A stretch of 64,000 bases of DNA from Paenibacillus guangzhouensis (GTDB taxonomy: Bacteria > Bacillota > Bacilli > Paenibacillales > Paenibacillaceae): positions 5,367,501-5,431,500 of the forward strand of contig NZ_CP045293.1 of assembly GCF_009363075.1 (NCBI RefSeq), read 5' to 3'. The notes under the pieces were generated by a model. That model had not been told where the DNA came from and made no database searches. It worked only from the letters and a program-made list of their open reading frames with translations. The position numbers and the translations under genes are program-made. This document shows positions 49,108-58,342 of the stretch, in pieces (the first letter of the stretch is position 1; every line of letters starts with the position of its first letter).

Positions 49108-49416
49108 ACCCCAAGGGACAATCTGGAATCCATGGGATGGAAAATGTCTGACGCACAAGATGTGGTATGCGCTTCCAAATCTAAAATCAATCTATAGACA
49201 GGTGTGCGAACACCTGTTTGTTTTTATCTATCGAGCTGAGTCTAAAGACGCTGATTTGACATAATCGACAAATTCTGGAACACGACTCTATTCCTAGTCG
49301 TGGAGTTGAATTTGGTAGGAAAGCTGTGGTAAAGTAGTTTCGTTGAGCAAAAAGGTTAAAATTTTGACACTTTTTGCAGAACTGGAAATCAAAAATACCA
49401 CGCAAAGGAGAAGAGT
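49108..49416 (+). other. Intergenic region before the M23 peptidase gene
   Basis: Holds a terminator (49198-49226) and an inverted repeat GCAAAAAG/CTTTTTGC (49347-49377) about 40 bp before the gene. No gene and no recognised riboswitch. Confidence 0.6.
49198..49226 (+). terminator. Terminator ACAGGTGT/ACACCTGT
   Basis: Perfect 8-bp arms (49198-49205 and 49210-49217), 4-nt loop, then a T-rich run. Confidence 0.85.
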
Positions 49417-50874
49417 ATGTCGGATGTAAATGAAAAATCACGTTTTACGTTACCAGCATGGCTGAAGCGTCCTAAGAAACAATTGATCATCGCCGTCGGT
49501 AGCTTGTTCTTCGTAGGTGTGGCTGCTTTTGCAGGCAACCAGTATGTAACAGCGAACACGGTCGAATATTATAAAGTATACATGAATGGCAAGGAAATCG
49601 GTTCCGTCAACAACAAAGCGCTCGTAAGTCAATTAGTTGAGCTTAAGACAAAGGAAGCGAAGAAAGATTACCCGAATGTACATATGTCGCTAAATGCAGA
49701 TCAGATTAGCTACAGTGCTACGAAGGAATATAAACCAACGGTAGATAATAACGAGACGTTAGACAAACTCGGCAAGCTTCTCGTGCCAACGGCCGTAGGG
49801 GTTGCGCTTGAGGTTAATGGCAAAGTCATAGGTACCGTGAAGGACCAAGAGACAGCCGATATGCTGCTCGCAAAGGTGAAGAGTCAATATGAGCCAGCGG
49901 CCAAAGCGCCTGCCAACCAAGTGAGAACGCTCTCCGTGAGCGCGGCGCCGGCCAAGAACGTGAAGACGCCGATGAAGCGTCTTGAGTCGATTGGGTTCAA
50001 GGAAGAAGTCGAGACGGTTCCCGTGAAGTTAGATCCGTCTAAGATTCTATCGGAGAAAGAAGCTTATCAGCTGCTAACGAAGGGTGAAATTGCTCCGATT
50101 ACCCATAAAGTCAAGGAAGGCGATACCATCTCAGGGATTGCACACAAGTATGGTGTAACCCAAGGTGCGATCTATAAGAACAATCCAACGGTTGATGAAT
50201 TTACACTGAAGATAGGTCAAGAACTGGATTTGACGGTGTCGAAGCCAGCACTTACGGTGGCAACCGTCGAGAAAGTAACGGAGAATATCGTGATTGAGCC
50301 GCAGACGATTATCCAGAAGGATCCGAAGATGCGGGCAGGTCAGTCGAAGGTGATCCGTCAAGGGAAACCGGGACTGAAGCAAATGTCGTATATGTTAACA
50401 AAGCATAATGGCGATCTGGTCATTGAGCAGTGGCTCGGACAGAAGGTCATTACAGCAGCAATACCAGAGATTATTGTACGCGGGACGAAGGTTGTGATCG
50501 GTGAAGGTTCAGGGAACTTCGCATATCCTGTCTCGGGTGCAAGCTTGTCGAGCCCTTACGGCAAACGTTGGGGACGTACGCATAAAGGAATCGATTTAAC
50601 TTCGTCGAACCACAACATCAAGGCGGCGGATGACGGCGTCGTCACGTTCGCAGGCACGAAGAGTGGTTACGGGAATGTCATCATTGTGAACCATAAGAAC
50701 GGCTACGAGACGCTGTATGGACATCTGAACAGCATTAAAGTGAAGAAAGGTGCCGTCGTCGAGAAAGGTCAGCTGATCGGTATTATGGGCAACACGGGAC
50801 GTTCCACAGGTACACATTTGCATTTCGAAATTCACAAGAATGGATCGCTTCGGAATCCATTAAGTTTCTTATAG
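49417..50874 (+). CDS. LysM-G5-M23 membrane-anchored endopeptidase
   Basis: 485 residues. An N-terminal signal anchor (about 22-42) precedes an alpha/beta segment. A LysM domain (about 228-270, HKVKEGDTISGIAHKYGV) is followed by a G5 domain (about 285-365) and an M23 peptidase domain (about 370-485). Zinc motifs are GRTHKGIDL and HLHFEIHKNG. Expected to cut peptide cross-bridges in peptidoglycan. It sits just before walRK, whose regulon in Bacillus includes such hydrolases. Confidence 0.92.
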   Translation: MSDVNEKSRFTLPAWLKRPKKQLIIAVGSLFFVGVAAFAGNQYVTANTVEYYKVYMNGKEIGSVNNKALVSQLVELKTKEAKKDYPNVHMSLNADQISYSATKEYKPTVDNNETLDKLGKLLVPTAVGVALEVNGKVIGTVKDQETADMLLAKVKSQYEPAAKAPANQVRTLSVSAAPAKNVKTPMKRLESIGFKEEVETVPVKLDPSKILSEKEAYQLLTKGEIAPITHKVKEGDTISGIAHKYGVTQGAIYKNNPTVDEFTLKIGQELDLTVSKPALTVATVEKVTENIVIEPQTIIQKDPKMRAGQSKVIRQGKPGLKQMSYMLTKHNGDLVIEQWLGQKVITAAIPEIIVRGTKVVIGEGSGNFAYPVSGASLSSPYGKRWGRTHKGIDLTSSNHNIKAADDGVVTFAGTKSGYGNVIIVNHKNGYETLYGHLNSIKVKKGAVVEKGQLIGIMGNTGRSTGTHLHFEIHKNGSLRNPLSFL

Positions 50875-50924
50875 ATTAGAGCTTACAGCACTTATATCGG
50901 TATAAAGGTTAGATTCGATGAGAG

Positions 50925-50960
50925 CACCATGGAACGTTTATCGTTCGATGGTGTTTTTTT
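50925..50960 (+). terminator. Terminator after the M23 gene
   Basis: 12-bp arms with one mismatch (50925-50936 and 50942-50953), 5-nt loop, seven T residues. Confidence 0.85.
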
Positions 50961-51049
50961 CTTTGCTTGGCGGCATCTTGTTGTTAGGAAAGGCTCGTCC
51001 CCATGTGTTAGAATAGAAGAATCATGGATAGTTAGGGGCGGTTGATCTA

Positions 51050-51775
51050 ATGCTGGGTAAAATTCTTGTAGTCGACGATGAACAGCCGATTGCGGATATA
51101 TTGAAATTCAACTTAGAGAAAGAAGGCTATCAGGTTATATGTGCATTTGACGGGGGCGAGGCGGTAGAGCTGGCGCTGCAAGAGAAGCCAGACCTGATCT
51201 TGCTGGATCTTATGCTGCCTGTGAAGGACGGCATGGATGTCTGTCGTGAGGTGCGGCAGCACCTGCAGACACCGATTATTATGTTAACAGCCAAAGATAC
51301 GGAAATTGATAAAGTGCTCGGCCTTGAGCTAGGGGCGGACGATTATGTTACGAAGCCTTTCAGTACGCGAGAGCTGCTTGCACGTGTGAAGGCTCATCTG
51401 CGTCGTCAGACGAAGGTCGTACAGACCTCGGCAGTTGATACGGCGACAGAGGAGCGACAAGGGGTCGCGTATTTCAATCTGTTCATTGATACGGATATGT
51501 ACGTAGTCTATAAGAATGGCGAGCCGGTGGATCTGACGCACCGGGAATTCGAGCTTCTGCACTATATGATCCGCAGCAGCGGGAAAGTAATGACACGGGA
51601 GCATCTATTGCAAGCGGTATGGGGCTTCGAATATTTTGGTGATGTGCGGACGGTCGACGTGACGATTCGTCGCTTGCGCGAGAAGATTGAGGACGATCCG
51701 AGTAAGCCGGAATTGATTACGACGCGTCGCGGTCTCGGTTATATGATGCGCAGCCCAAAAACGGGAGGACTGTAA
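51050..51775 (+). CDS. walR: Response regulator WalR
   Basis: 241 residues. The receiver domain has the phospho-acceptor Asp in [13 protein letters not shown]. The C-terminal OmpR/PhoB winged helix carries [12 protein letters not shown] and [16 protein letters not shown]. The essential WalRK pair controls cell-wall hydrolases. ATG with GGGGCGG upstream. First gene of walRKHIJ. Confidence 0.97.
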   Translation: MLGKILVVDDEQPIADILKFNLEKEGYQVICAFDGGEAVELALQEKPDLILLDLMLPVKDGMDVCREVRQHLQTPIIMLTAKDTEIDKVLGLELGADDYVTKPFSTRELLARVKAHLRRQTKVVQTSAVDTATEERQGVAYFNLFIDTDMYVVYKNGEPVDLTHREFELLHYMIRSSGKVMTREHLLQAVWGFEYFGDVRTVDVTIRRLREKIEDDPSKPELITTRRGLGYMMRSPKTGGL

Positions 51776-51779
51776 GTTC

Positions 51780-53618
51780 ATGAAATGGGTACGTTTTTTT
51801 CGCACGATCCAAGCGAAGTTAATCATTATCTATGTGCTGCTCATCTTGATTGCGATGCAGCTCATTGGTGTGTATTTCGTGAGCGTGATGAAAAATTCGT
51901 TAACGAGCGGCTTCACGCGGGATTTGAACAGCAAGGGTGAGATGCTCTCGATCTATGCCGTGCGTTATTTGACGCCGAAGGTAGATGATCAGACGTCAGA
52001 CGCCTTGAGTATTGAAGGGCTGAATGATCTTGTTCGGGACCTTATTAACATTAATGACGGGGAAATCCAGGTGCTGGATGCGTCGGGAAAAGTGCTCACG
52101 ACTTCACTGCAAGCGCATCAGGCCTATATTGGGCGTAAGAACACCCAGACGGTTGTCAGCCGGGCGCTACAAGGTATTCGCGATAATGAAGACGAGATGA
52201 TCGACGAGAACCGGGTGCGGAAGAAAATCGTCGCGAAGCCGGTCATGAACGGCACAAAGGTCGTTGGTGCGATTTATATCGTCGCTTCGATGAAGGAGCT
52301 CTACGATACGATCGAGCGCATTAATAATATATTTGTCTCCGGGACATTGATTGCGCTTGGATTGACGGCTCTGCTCGGGATCATTCTGGCTCACACGATC
52401 ACGAGTCCGATCAAGGAAATAACGAAGCATGCGACCGATGTCGCCGAAGGGAATTTCGAGCTGCGATCGCCAGTAATGGGCAATGATGAGATCGGCCAGC
52501 TCAGCGAGGCGTTCAACTATATGACCCAGCGGCTTCATCATGCCTTATCCCTCCATGAGGAGGAGAAGGAGAAGCTGCAGTCGGTCTTAACGAATATGAG
52601 CGACGGCGTATTGGCGACCGATGAGCAGGGTCATATCATCGTCATGAACCGCCGCGCGAAGGAGATGCTCCGGGTCGAGGAGCGGGGCGCGACCGATCAA
52701 GATATCACCGAGCTGCTCGGCATCTCGATGCAGCATATCAATACGTTGGAACAAGAGGCGAGACCATCGATGCTAATGAAGCTGGGCCTCGATCAGGAGC
52801 AAGAGCAAGAGGTCATCCTCCGGGTCATGTTCTCGACGATCCATCGCCGCGGCGAAGGGGTAACGGGGATCATTGTTGTCCTGCAGGACGTCACCGAACA
52901 GGAGAAACTCGAACAATCACGGCGCGAGTTCGTCGCGAACGTGTCACATGAGCTGCGTACGCCGCTCACGACAATCAAGAGTTACGTCGAAGCACTGGAT
53001 GATGGAGCGCTCGAGGAGCCGCAGCTCGCTGGCCGATTCGTTGGCGTCATCCGCAATGAGACGGAGCGGATGATCCGACTCGTAACGGACCTGCTGCATC
53101 TGTCCCGTCTCGATTCGAAGCAGGCGATTCTGCGCAAGAAGCCGACGAACATGGTCGAGATGCTGGAGGAAGTGGCAGACCGGTTCTCCTTCCAGATGAA
53201 GCAGCGGCGCATTAAGCCGTCAATCTTCATTGCGAACGGCATCGAGCAAGTGGTGCTCGACCGAGATCAGATTGATCAGGTACTTGATAACTTGATGTCC
53301 AATGCGATTAAATATACGCCTGACGGCGGCGTGATTGAACTTGAAGCGCATAAAGCAGGCGCTGACCGGATTGCGATCTCGATCAAGGACACCGGCATGG
53401 GGATTCCGAAGAAGGACCTGGATCGCATCTTCGACCGCTTCTATCGTGTCGATAAAGCGCGATCACGCAGTATGGGCGGTACGGGGCTTGGGCTGTCCAT
53501 TGCCCGGGAAATTGTGAAGGCGCATGGCGGTACGATAAATCTTGAATCAGAGCTAGGCGTAGGCACCAAGGTGACGTTCACGATTTCTACACTGGATGAA
53601 GGAAGTGAGGCATCATGA
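51780..53618 (+). CDS. walK: Sensor histidine kinase WalK
   Basis: 612 residues. Two membrane segments (about 11-33 and 181-204) flank an extracellular Cache-like domain. HAMP (about 205-257), PAS (about 265-370), HisKA with the phosphorylated His in VSHELRTPLTTIKSY, and HATPase with DTGMGIPKKDL and GGTGLGLSIAREI follow. Full-length WalK. Confidence 0.97.
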   Translation: MKWVRFFRTIQAKLIIIYVLLILIAMQLIGVYFVSVMKNSLTSGFTRDLNSKGEMLSIYAVRYLTPKVDDQTSDALSIEGLNDLVRDLININDGEIQVLDASGKVLTTSLQAHQAYIGRKNTQTVVSRALQGIRDNEDEMIDENRVRKKIVAKPVMNGTKVVGAIYIVASMKELYDTIERINNIFVSGTLIALGLTALLGIILAHTITSPIKEITKHATDVAEGNFELRSPVMGNDEIGQLSEAFNYMTQRLHHALSLHEEEKEKLQSVLTNMSDGVLATDEQGHIIVMNRRAKEMLRVEERGATDQDITELLGISMQHINTLEQEARPSMLMKLGLDQEQEQEVILRVMFSTIHRRGEGVTGIIVVLQDVTEQEKLEQSRREFVANVSHELRTPLTTIKSYVEALDDGALEEPQLAGRFVGVIRNETERMIRLVTDLLHLSRLDSKQAILRKKPTNMVEMLEEVADRFSFQMKQRRIKPSIFIANGIEQVVLDRDQIDQVLDNLMSNAIKYTPDGGVIELEAHKAGADRIAISIKDTGMGIPKKDLDRIFDRFYRVDKARSRSMGGTGLGLSIAREIVKAHGGTINLESELGVGTKVTFTISTLDEGSEAS

Positions 53619-54898
53619 TGGAGAAATCCAAGACCATTATCCTGACTTTCTTGGTCGTGCTTAGCTTGATACAGAGTTATTTCCTATCCTATAGCATGCC
53701 GAACTTCGAGCCGATTCAGAAGTCTGAGAGCAGTTATGTGAAGACGGAAGAGATGGGGCCGGAGGAGAAGATCGAGAATCTCGTCTTCCCGGAGCAGATG
53801 GTGCTGCATTTGGGCGGAGGGAAGCATACGGTATTCTCGCCGGATTATATTTTCTACAAAGAAATTTTCAAGCGTCTGCAAGGGCGTAAATTCGATGTAT
53901 TCCAACGGACCTCTACGCACCTGCTGGATCTATCCCGTATTCGGAATGAAGACCCAGGAATTGAGCTGGTATTCGGACAGGGTGTACCTGTGACGCTGCT
54001 GCGCAAAGTGATGCAAATTCAAGGGGATCCGGAATTCGGGGATGAACTGATTAACCGAATCTGGATATTCACCTCAGACGATAAAGAGACCGTACGCGCG
54101 CTGTTCTTCAGCAGCAAGAACCAGGTGGTTTATGAGGCGACGAAGGCCGATTTGACCGTGCAGGACGTGAAGCAGCATGTGGAATTCGGGCAAGCATGGG
54201 ACAGTTACCGTCTGTTGTATGATCAATACTATTTGCCGGATAAGCCGCTGAATATGGTGCAAATTGAGGTGCCATACGAGGTATTTACCGCCGAGCAGAT
54301 GCAGCACAATCTCTTCTTCGATCCAAGCACGACGCGGAATATTAAGGAGAAGGATGGCTCAGAGATCTATACGGACAGTAAGCGGAGTCTGCAAGTACGC
54401 CCCGAACATCAATGGGTAACGTATTCGGACCCGGTTGCGCGGGTAGAAGGCGCGAATGACGTCAGTGAGAACGTGCTCTCGGCTGTACAATTCGTGAATC
54501 AGCATGGAGGTTGGAATGGAACGCATCGGCTTACGATTTCACCTATACAGGTGGATGGTACAGAAGTGGTCTTCCAGCAGTACTATGGCGGGTACCCGAT
54601 TGTGACGGACTCGTTGTTCCGGTTCGGCAGCATTCGGCTTAGCGTGCAGCAAGGCGTTGTAACGAGCTACCAACGTTCATTGATATACCTTGATGATCGG
54701 GCGTCACTGAAGCAGCTTCGAACGCTGCCAGGGGGCGATGAGCTCGCGAAGATGTTCAAGCGGTACCTCGATCAAACAAATAACAAAGTCCAGTGGATTT
54801 TCCCGGCGTATCGCCCGTTCCTAACGGAGAAAGTGATTCGGTTAATACCGACGTGGGCGGTTCGTCTTGAGGATGGTTCCATGGATTATTTGAAATAA
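53615..54898 (+). CDS. walH: WalK regulator WalH (YycH)
   Basis: 427 residues. One N-terminal membrane segment (about 6-24), then a large extracellular part. It lies between walK and walI and has the family style. In Bacillus WalH and WalI bind WalK and restrain it. Overlaps walK by 4 bp. Confidence 0.93.
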   Translation: MMEKSKTIILTFLVVLSLIQSYFLSYSMPNFEPIQKSESSYVKTEEMGPEEKIENLVFPEQMVLHLGGGKHTVFSPDYIFYKEIFKRLQGRKFDVFQRTSTHLLDLSRIRNEDPGIELVFGQGVPVTLLRKVMQIQGDPEFGDELINRIWIFTSDDKETVRALFFSSKNQVVYEATKADLTVQDVKQHVEFGQAWDSYRLLYDQYYLPDKPLNMVQIEVPYEVFTAEQMQHNLFFDPSTTRNIKEKDGSEIYTDSKRSLQVRPEHQWVTYSDPVARVEGANDVSENVLSAVQFVNQHGGWNGTHRLTISPIQVDGTEVVFQQYYGGYPIVTDSLFRFGSIRLSVQQGVVTSYQRSLIYLDDRASLKQLRTLPGGDELAKMFKRYLDQTNNKVQWIFPAYRPFLTEKVIRLIPTWAVRLEDGSMDYLK

Positions 54899-54938
54899 CA
54901 GCAGGACTGTATCATTATCGCTGAAAAGGAGGATGTCC

Positions 54939-55691
54939 ATGGATTGGAGTCGTGCGAAGAGTGTATTGATTCTGGCTTTTCTGATTCTCAACATTATTCT
55001 CGGGTACCAGTTATGGCTTGATGTCAGGGAGCAGCTAAGCTCCAATCTAGACTGGACCTCGCTGCCGGAAGATACGAAGAAGCAAATGGAGATGAAGCTC
55101 ATTCAGGTGCAGGGCAAGATCCCGTCTGAGACACCAACGCTAACCGAGCGGACGTTCCAGTTCGTCGATGAGGAGCAGGTTACGAAGCGGGTGAATTTGG
55201 CAACGCCAATCTCGAGTCAGTTGATTTATATTGATGAGAAGGAATTACGTAAAGCCTTGAAGGATGCAATCCCGACGATTGCTTCGTATTCCTATGATCA
55301 GCCTACGAGCTCGGACGGTGTCTTCCGGCTTCAGTATATGCTCGATAACAAGTGGCCGATGTTCGAAGTCAGCTTAGAGCTGTTCTACGCGAACCAGAAC
55401 ATTGTGGCGTATCGGGAGAATAAGGTGGTTGAGCTTGAATCCAAGGAGAAGGACGATAAGGGGCAAAAAGTGCTGCCGGCAACGAATGCACTGGGGATTT
55501 TGATTGAGAAGTTCCTGCCGACGGGTTCGGTCGTGAAGGAAATGAAGCTTGGGTATCATGGGCAGGTCTATAACGAGACGCTCGTGACCGCGCCGGCTTG
55601 GCGAATTGTACTGGAGAGCGGTGATATTTACTTCGTGAATGCGATTAGCGCCGAAGTCTATCATCCTAAGGGAGAGCAGCAGAAGGAGTAG
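54939..55691 (+). CDS. walI: WalK regulator WalI (YycI)
   Basis: 250 residues with the YycI start (MDWSRAKSVLILAFLILN), a single membrane segment and an extracellular domain. The ATG at 54939 has AGGAGG six bases upstream; the earlier ATG overlaps that site. Works with WalH on WalK. Confidence 0.94.
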   Translation: MDWSRAKSVLILAFLILNIILGYQLWLDVREQLSSNLDWTSLPEDTKKQMEMKLIQVQGKIPSETPTLTERTFQFVDEEQVTKRVNLATPISSQLIYIDEKELRKALKDAIPTIASYSYDQPTSSDGVFRLQYMLDNKWPMFEVSLELFYANQNIVAYRENKVVELESKEKDDKGQKVLPATNALGILIEKFLPTGSVVKEMKLGYHGQVYNETLVTAPAWRIVLESGDIYFVNAISAEVYHPKGEQQKE

Positions 55692-55697
55692 TGAGTG

Positions 55698-56504
55698 ATG
55701 GGGATGGAGTTTACGGTGTTGTCGAGTGGATCTACCGGCAATGCGACAGTTGTGCAGAATGAGTCTGCGACGGTGCTCGTTGATGTCGGCCTAAGCATGA
55801 AGCGGATGAATGAATTGTTCGAGGAGCAAGGTATTCAGCCTGCGAATATTGATGCGGTCATGATTACGCACGAGCATTCGGATCATATTAAAGGTCTTGG
55901 CGCGCTGGCGCGTAAATATGATTTGCCGATCTATGCGAACGAGGCGACATGGGAAGCGTTAGAGAAGCATATTGGTAATATTGCAGAGGAAAAAAAGGTC
56001 GTGATGCAGACGGGCGAAGCGATCGATTTCGGGACGCTGCGCGTGGAATCGTACGGAATCTCGCATGATGCTGCCGAGCCTGTCGGGTATTGTTTCTACG
56101 ATGGCGAAGAGAAGCTGAGCCTGGCGACAGACCTCGGCTATATGAGCGATAAGGTGAAGGCGGCGATCTCGGACTCGGACGTCCTTGTGCTGGAATCCAA
56201 TCATGATGTGGAGATGCTGCGGATGGGTCGGTACCCGTGGAATATTAAGCGGCGCATCCTGAGCGATGTTGGGCATTTGTCCAATGAAGCATCGGGCGAG
56301 GCACTGAGTGAGCTGATGACAGCGAAGCTGAAGCGGACGTATCTGGCGCATTTAAGCCGAGAGCATAACCTGATGGATCTTGCCAAAATGACGGTGCGGG
56401 ATGTCATGGAGGATCATGGGCACTTTTTCAAAGAAAAAGAGTTCGAGCTAAGAGATACCTACTATGATCGTCCTACGCCATGGGATAAGGTGGGAAAACC
56501 ATAA
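55698..56504 (+). CDS. walJ: Metallo-beta-lactamase fold protein WalJ (YycJ)
   Basis: 268 residues. The metal-binding motif is THEHSDHIKG, the start is FTVLSSGSTGNAT, and a later HVGHLSN-like segment reads SDVGHLSNEAS. A predicted exonuclease-type MBL enzyme linked to DNA metabolism and cell-wall control in other Firmicutes. ATG 55698 with AAGGAG nine bases upstream. Its last 32 bp overlap a small convergent gene. Confidence 0.94.
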   Translation: MGMEFTVLSSGSTGNATVVQNESATVLVDVGLSMKRMNELFEEQGIQPANIDAVMITHEHSDHIKGLGALARKYDLPIYANEATWEALEKHIGNIAEEKKVVMQTGEAIDFGTLRVESYGISHDAAEPVGYCFYDGEEKLSLATDLGYMSDKVKAAISDSDVLVLESNHDVEMLRMGRYPWNIKRRILSDVGHLSNEASGEALSELMTAKLKRTYLAHLSREHNLMDLAKMTVRDVMEDHGHFFKEKEFELRDTYYDRPTPWDKVGKP

Positions 56505-56679
56505 GCTGATCGAGTTCATTAGCTTTGGCGGCGATTTCTTCGCGTGTGAATAGACCTTTGTCTACGAGCAATTCGATGAGTGTGCAGAGGGCGAGAGTGT
56601 TGCGGTAATGCTCCTCCTTGAGGTCTGCAAGCTTCGCTACGAGGTTCACATGCTCCAATGTACGGTTGGCCATTGTCAT
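56473..56679 (-). CDS. Small hypothetical protein overlapping the walJ 3' end
   Basis: 68 residues, soluble and helical (LAKLADLKEEHYRNT-like, LVDKGLFTREEIAAKANEL). The family is not recognised. AAGGAGA lies nine bases before the ATG at 56679, which supports a real gene. Convergent with walJ and divergent from htrA. Confidence 0.68.
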   Translation of the reverse strand: MTMANRTLEHVNLVAKLADLKEEHYRNTLALCTLIELLVDKGLFTREEIAAKANELDQLMVFPPYPMA

Positions 56680-56851
56680 TGTAATTCGTCTCCTTTCATA
56701 GGTTTGTTTGTGTTATGATAGGGAAGAATAGAGAAGTAGATTTGTCACAGTCTCTATTATCTAGCTTTTATCGTCTCTAGTAATATTGTAGGCAGTTAGG
56801 GGTCAAAACATTCCTACGATTTTTGCGAGATTGAGAGAGGGGATGACCCGA

Positions 56852-58087
56852 GTGAGCTTTTTCGATGATGATTTCTATTCACCGAAGGTTTCTAAGCCTA
56901 TCAAAAAGTTATTAGCGCGCAGAGCTGCACGTGGTCTGGGTCCCAGAAAACGTTGGTCTACGCTTCAAATATCGGTCGTAAGCTCGGTGTGCAGCGCAGC
57001 GGTCGGGATTCTTCTATTCAGCTGGATAACCGGCGCAGGAAGCCATGTCGGCGTGAGCGCACGTCCTGACTCAGGGATGGAGATGAAGAGTCAAGGTGCG
57101 ATGTCCTCCGATCCGTTCGAACGAATTATTGATGTATCCGATCAAGTCAGCCCGTCGGTCGTGAGCGTCGTGAACCGTCAGAAGAAGGATGCGAAGACGG
57201 TGGATGCGGGGCTTGGATCGGGGATTATTTTTAGAAAAGAAGAAGGACGTGCGCTCATTCTTACGAATGCGCATGTGATCGAAGGCGCAAATGCCGTACA
57301 AGTGGTTCTGAACAATAATGCAAGGAAAATAGAGGCAACGGTCGTTGGGAAGGATCATACGACGGATATCGCGGTCCTATCGGTGGAGGATGATAATCTT
57401 CCAGAAGCGGCGGTGCTGGGGGATTCAACGAAGCTTCGTCGCGGCGAGATGGTACTCGCGATCGGTAATGCGCTGGGGTTAGGCGATTCCCTGTCGTATG
57501 GGATCATCAGTAAGACGCTTCAGGTCGTTCCTGTCTCGCTGAGCGGTGACGGCACTTATGATTGGGAAGCAGAGGTTATCCAGACCGATGCGGCGATCAA
57601 TGAAGGCAACAGCGGCGGTGCACTGGTGAATTTGCAGGGGCAAGTGATTGGTGTGAATTCGATGAAGATCGCCGATGTCGGCGTCGAAGGGATCGGTTTC
57701 GCGATTCCGATTAATCAGGCGATGAAGATCGCGAATGAGATCATCCAAGAGGGCCGTGTGATACGCGCTTATATGGGGGTCTATACGATTGATCTGAACA
57801 ATGACTATGCACCGATTACGGAGGAGCAGCGGAAGAGTCTGAAGCTGCCGTCGACCGTGAAGGACGGGGTCATCGTCATGGAGGCGAGTGGTCCGTCGGC
57901 GTCGGCGGGACTCGAGCTGAATGATGTCATCGTGAAGCTGGATAACCAGGAGGTCGATTCGACGCTTGAACTTCGCAAGTACCTGTATCAGCAGAAGAAA
58001 GTCGGCGATACGATGCTGGTCTCGTACTATCGGGAAGGCAAAGGAATGACTACGGAAGTGAAGTTAACCGATCGGCCTCAGGAGTAG
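56852..58087 (+). CDS. htrA: HtrA/DegP-like serine protease
   Basis: 411 residues. A cytoplasmic N-terminus and one membrane segment (about 40-60) precede an S1C trypsin-like domain with His in LTNAHVIEGA, Asp in TTDIAVLSV and Ser in NEGNSGGAL. One C-terminal PDZ domain (about 310-405) follows. Extracellular protein quality control. The start is probably GTG 56852, since GAGGGG is nine bases upstream; ATG 56843 lies against that site. Last wal-linked gene, equivalent to yycK. Confidence 0.93.
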   Translation: MSFFDDDFYSPKVSKPIKKLLARRAARGLGPRKRWSTLQISVVSSVCSAAVGILLFSWITGAGSHVGVSARPDSGMEMKSQGAMSSDPFERIIDVSDQVSPSVVSVVNRQKKDAKTVDAGLGSGIIFRKEEGRALILTNAHVIEGANAVQVVLNNNARKIEATVVGKDHTTDIAVLSVEDDNLPEAAVLGDSTKLRRGEMVLAIGNALGLGDSLSYGIISKTLQVVPVSLSGDGTYDWEAEVIQTDAAINEGNSGGALVNLQGQVIGVNSMKIADVGVEGIGFAIPINQAMKIANEIIQEGRVIRAYMGVYTIDLNNDYAPITEEQRKSLKLPSTVKDGVIVMEASGPSASAGLELNDVIVKLDNQEVDSTLELRKYLYQQKKVGDTMLVSYYREGKGMTTEVKLTDRPQE

Positions 58088-58141
58088 ACCGGGACCGATT
58101 CGGATACGCTAATAGCAGCTAAGAGAAAGAGGGACATGTGC

Positions 58142-58309
58142 ATGTATGTCGTATGTAAAGATCACGTTGAATTAGCCATTGATCGATTCGTCGATGAATT
58201 CGAAGATGCACCGGATGTGGTGGATCTGAACGAGGTGGATTTCCCGCAGTGGAAGCCGCCGGTCAAATGTATGGAATGCGAGCATGAAGCGAAATTCCTT
58301 ATCGTGTAG
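58142..58309 (+). CDS. CxxH/CxxC mini-protein
   Basis: 55 residues, with CKDH near the start (Cys5-His8) and CMEC near the end (Cys43-Cys46), which together look like a zinc site. Matches the CxxH/CxxC protein family found between htrA and rlmH in Bacilli; function unknown. The ATG at 58142 has AAGAGGG eight bases upstream. Confidence 0.88.
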   Translation: MYVVCKDHVELAIDRFVDEFEDAPDVVDLNEVDFPQWKPPVKCMECEHEAKFLIV

Positions 58310-58314
58310 GTGAA

Positions 58315-58342
58315 GGGCCCGAGAGATCGGGCTCTTTTTTTT
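58315..58342 (+). terminator. Terminator after the CxxH/CxxC gene
   Basis: GCCCGA/TCGGGC arms with flanking pairs (58315-58334), GAGA loop, eight T residues. Confidence 0.88.
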
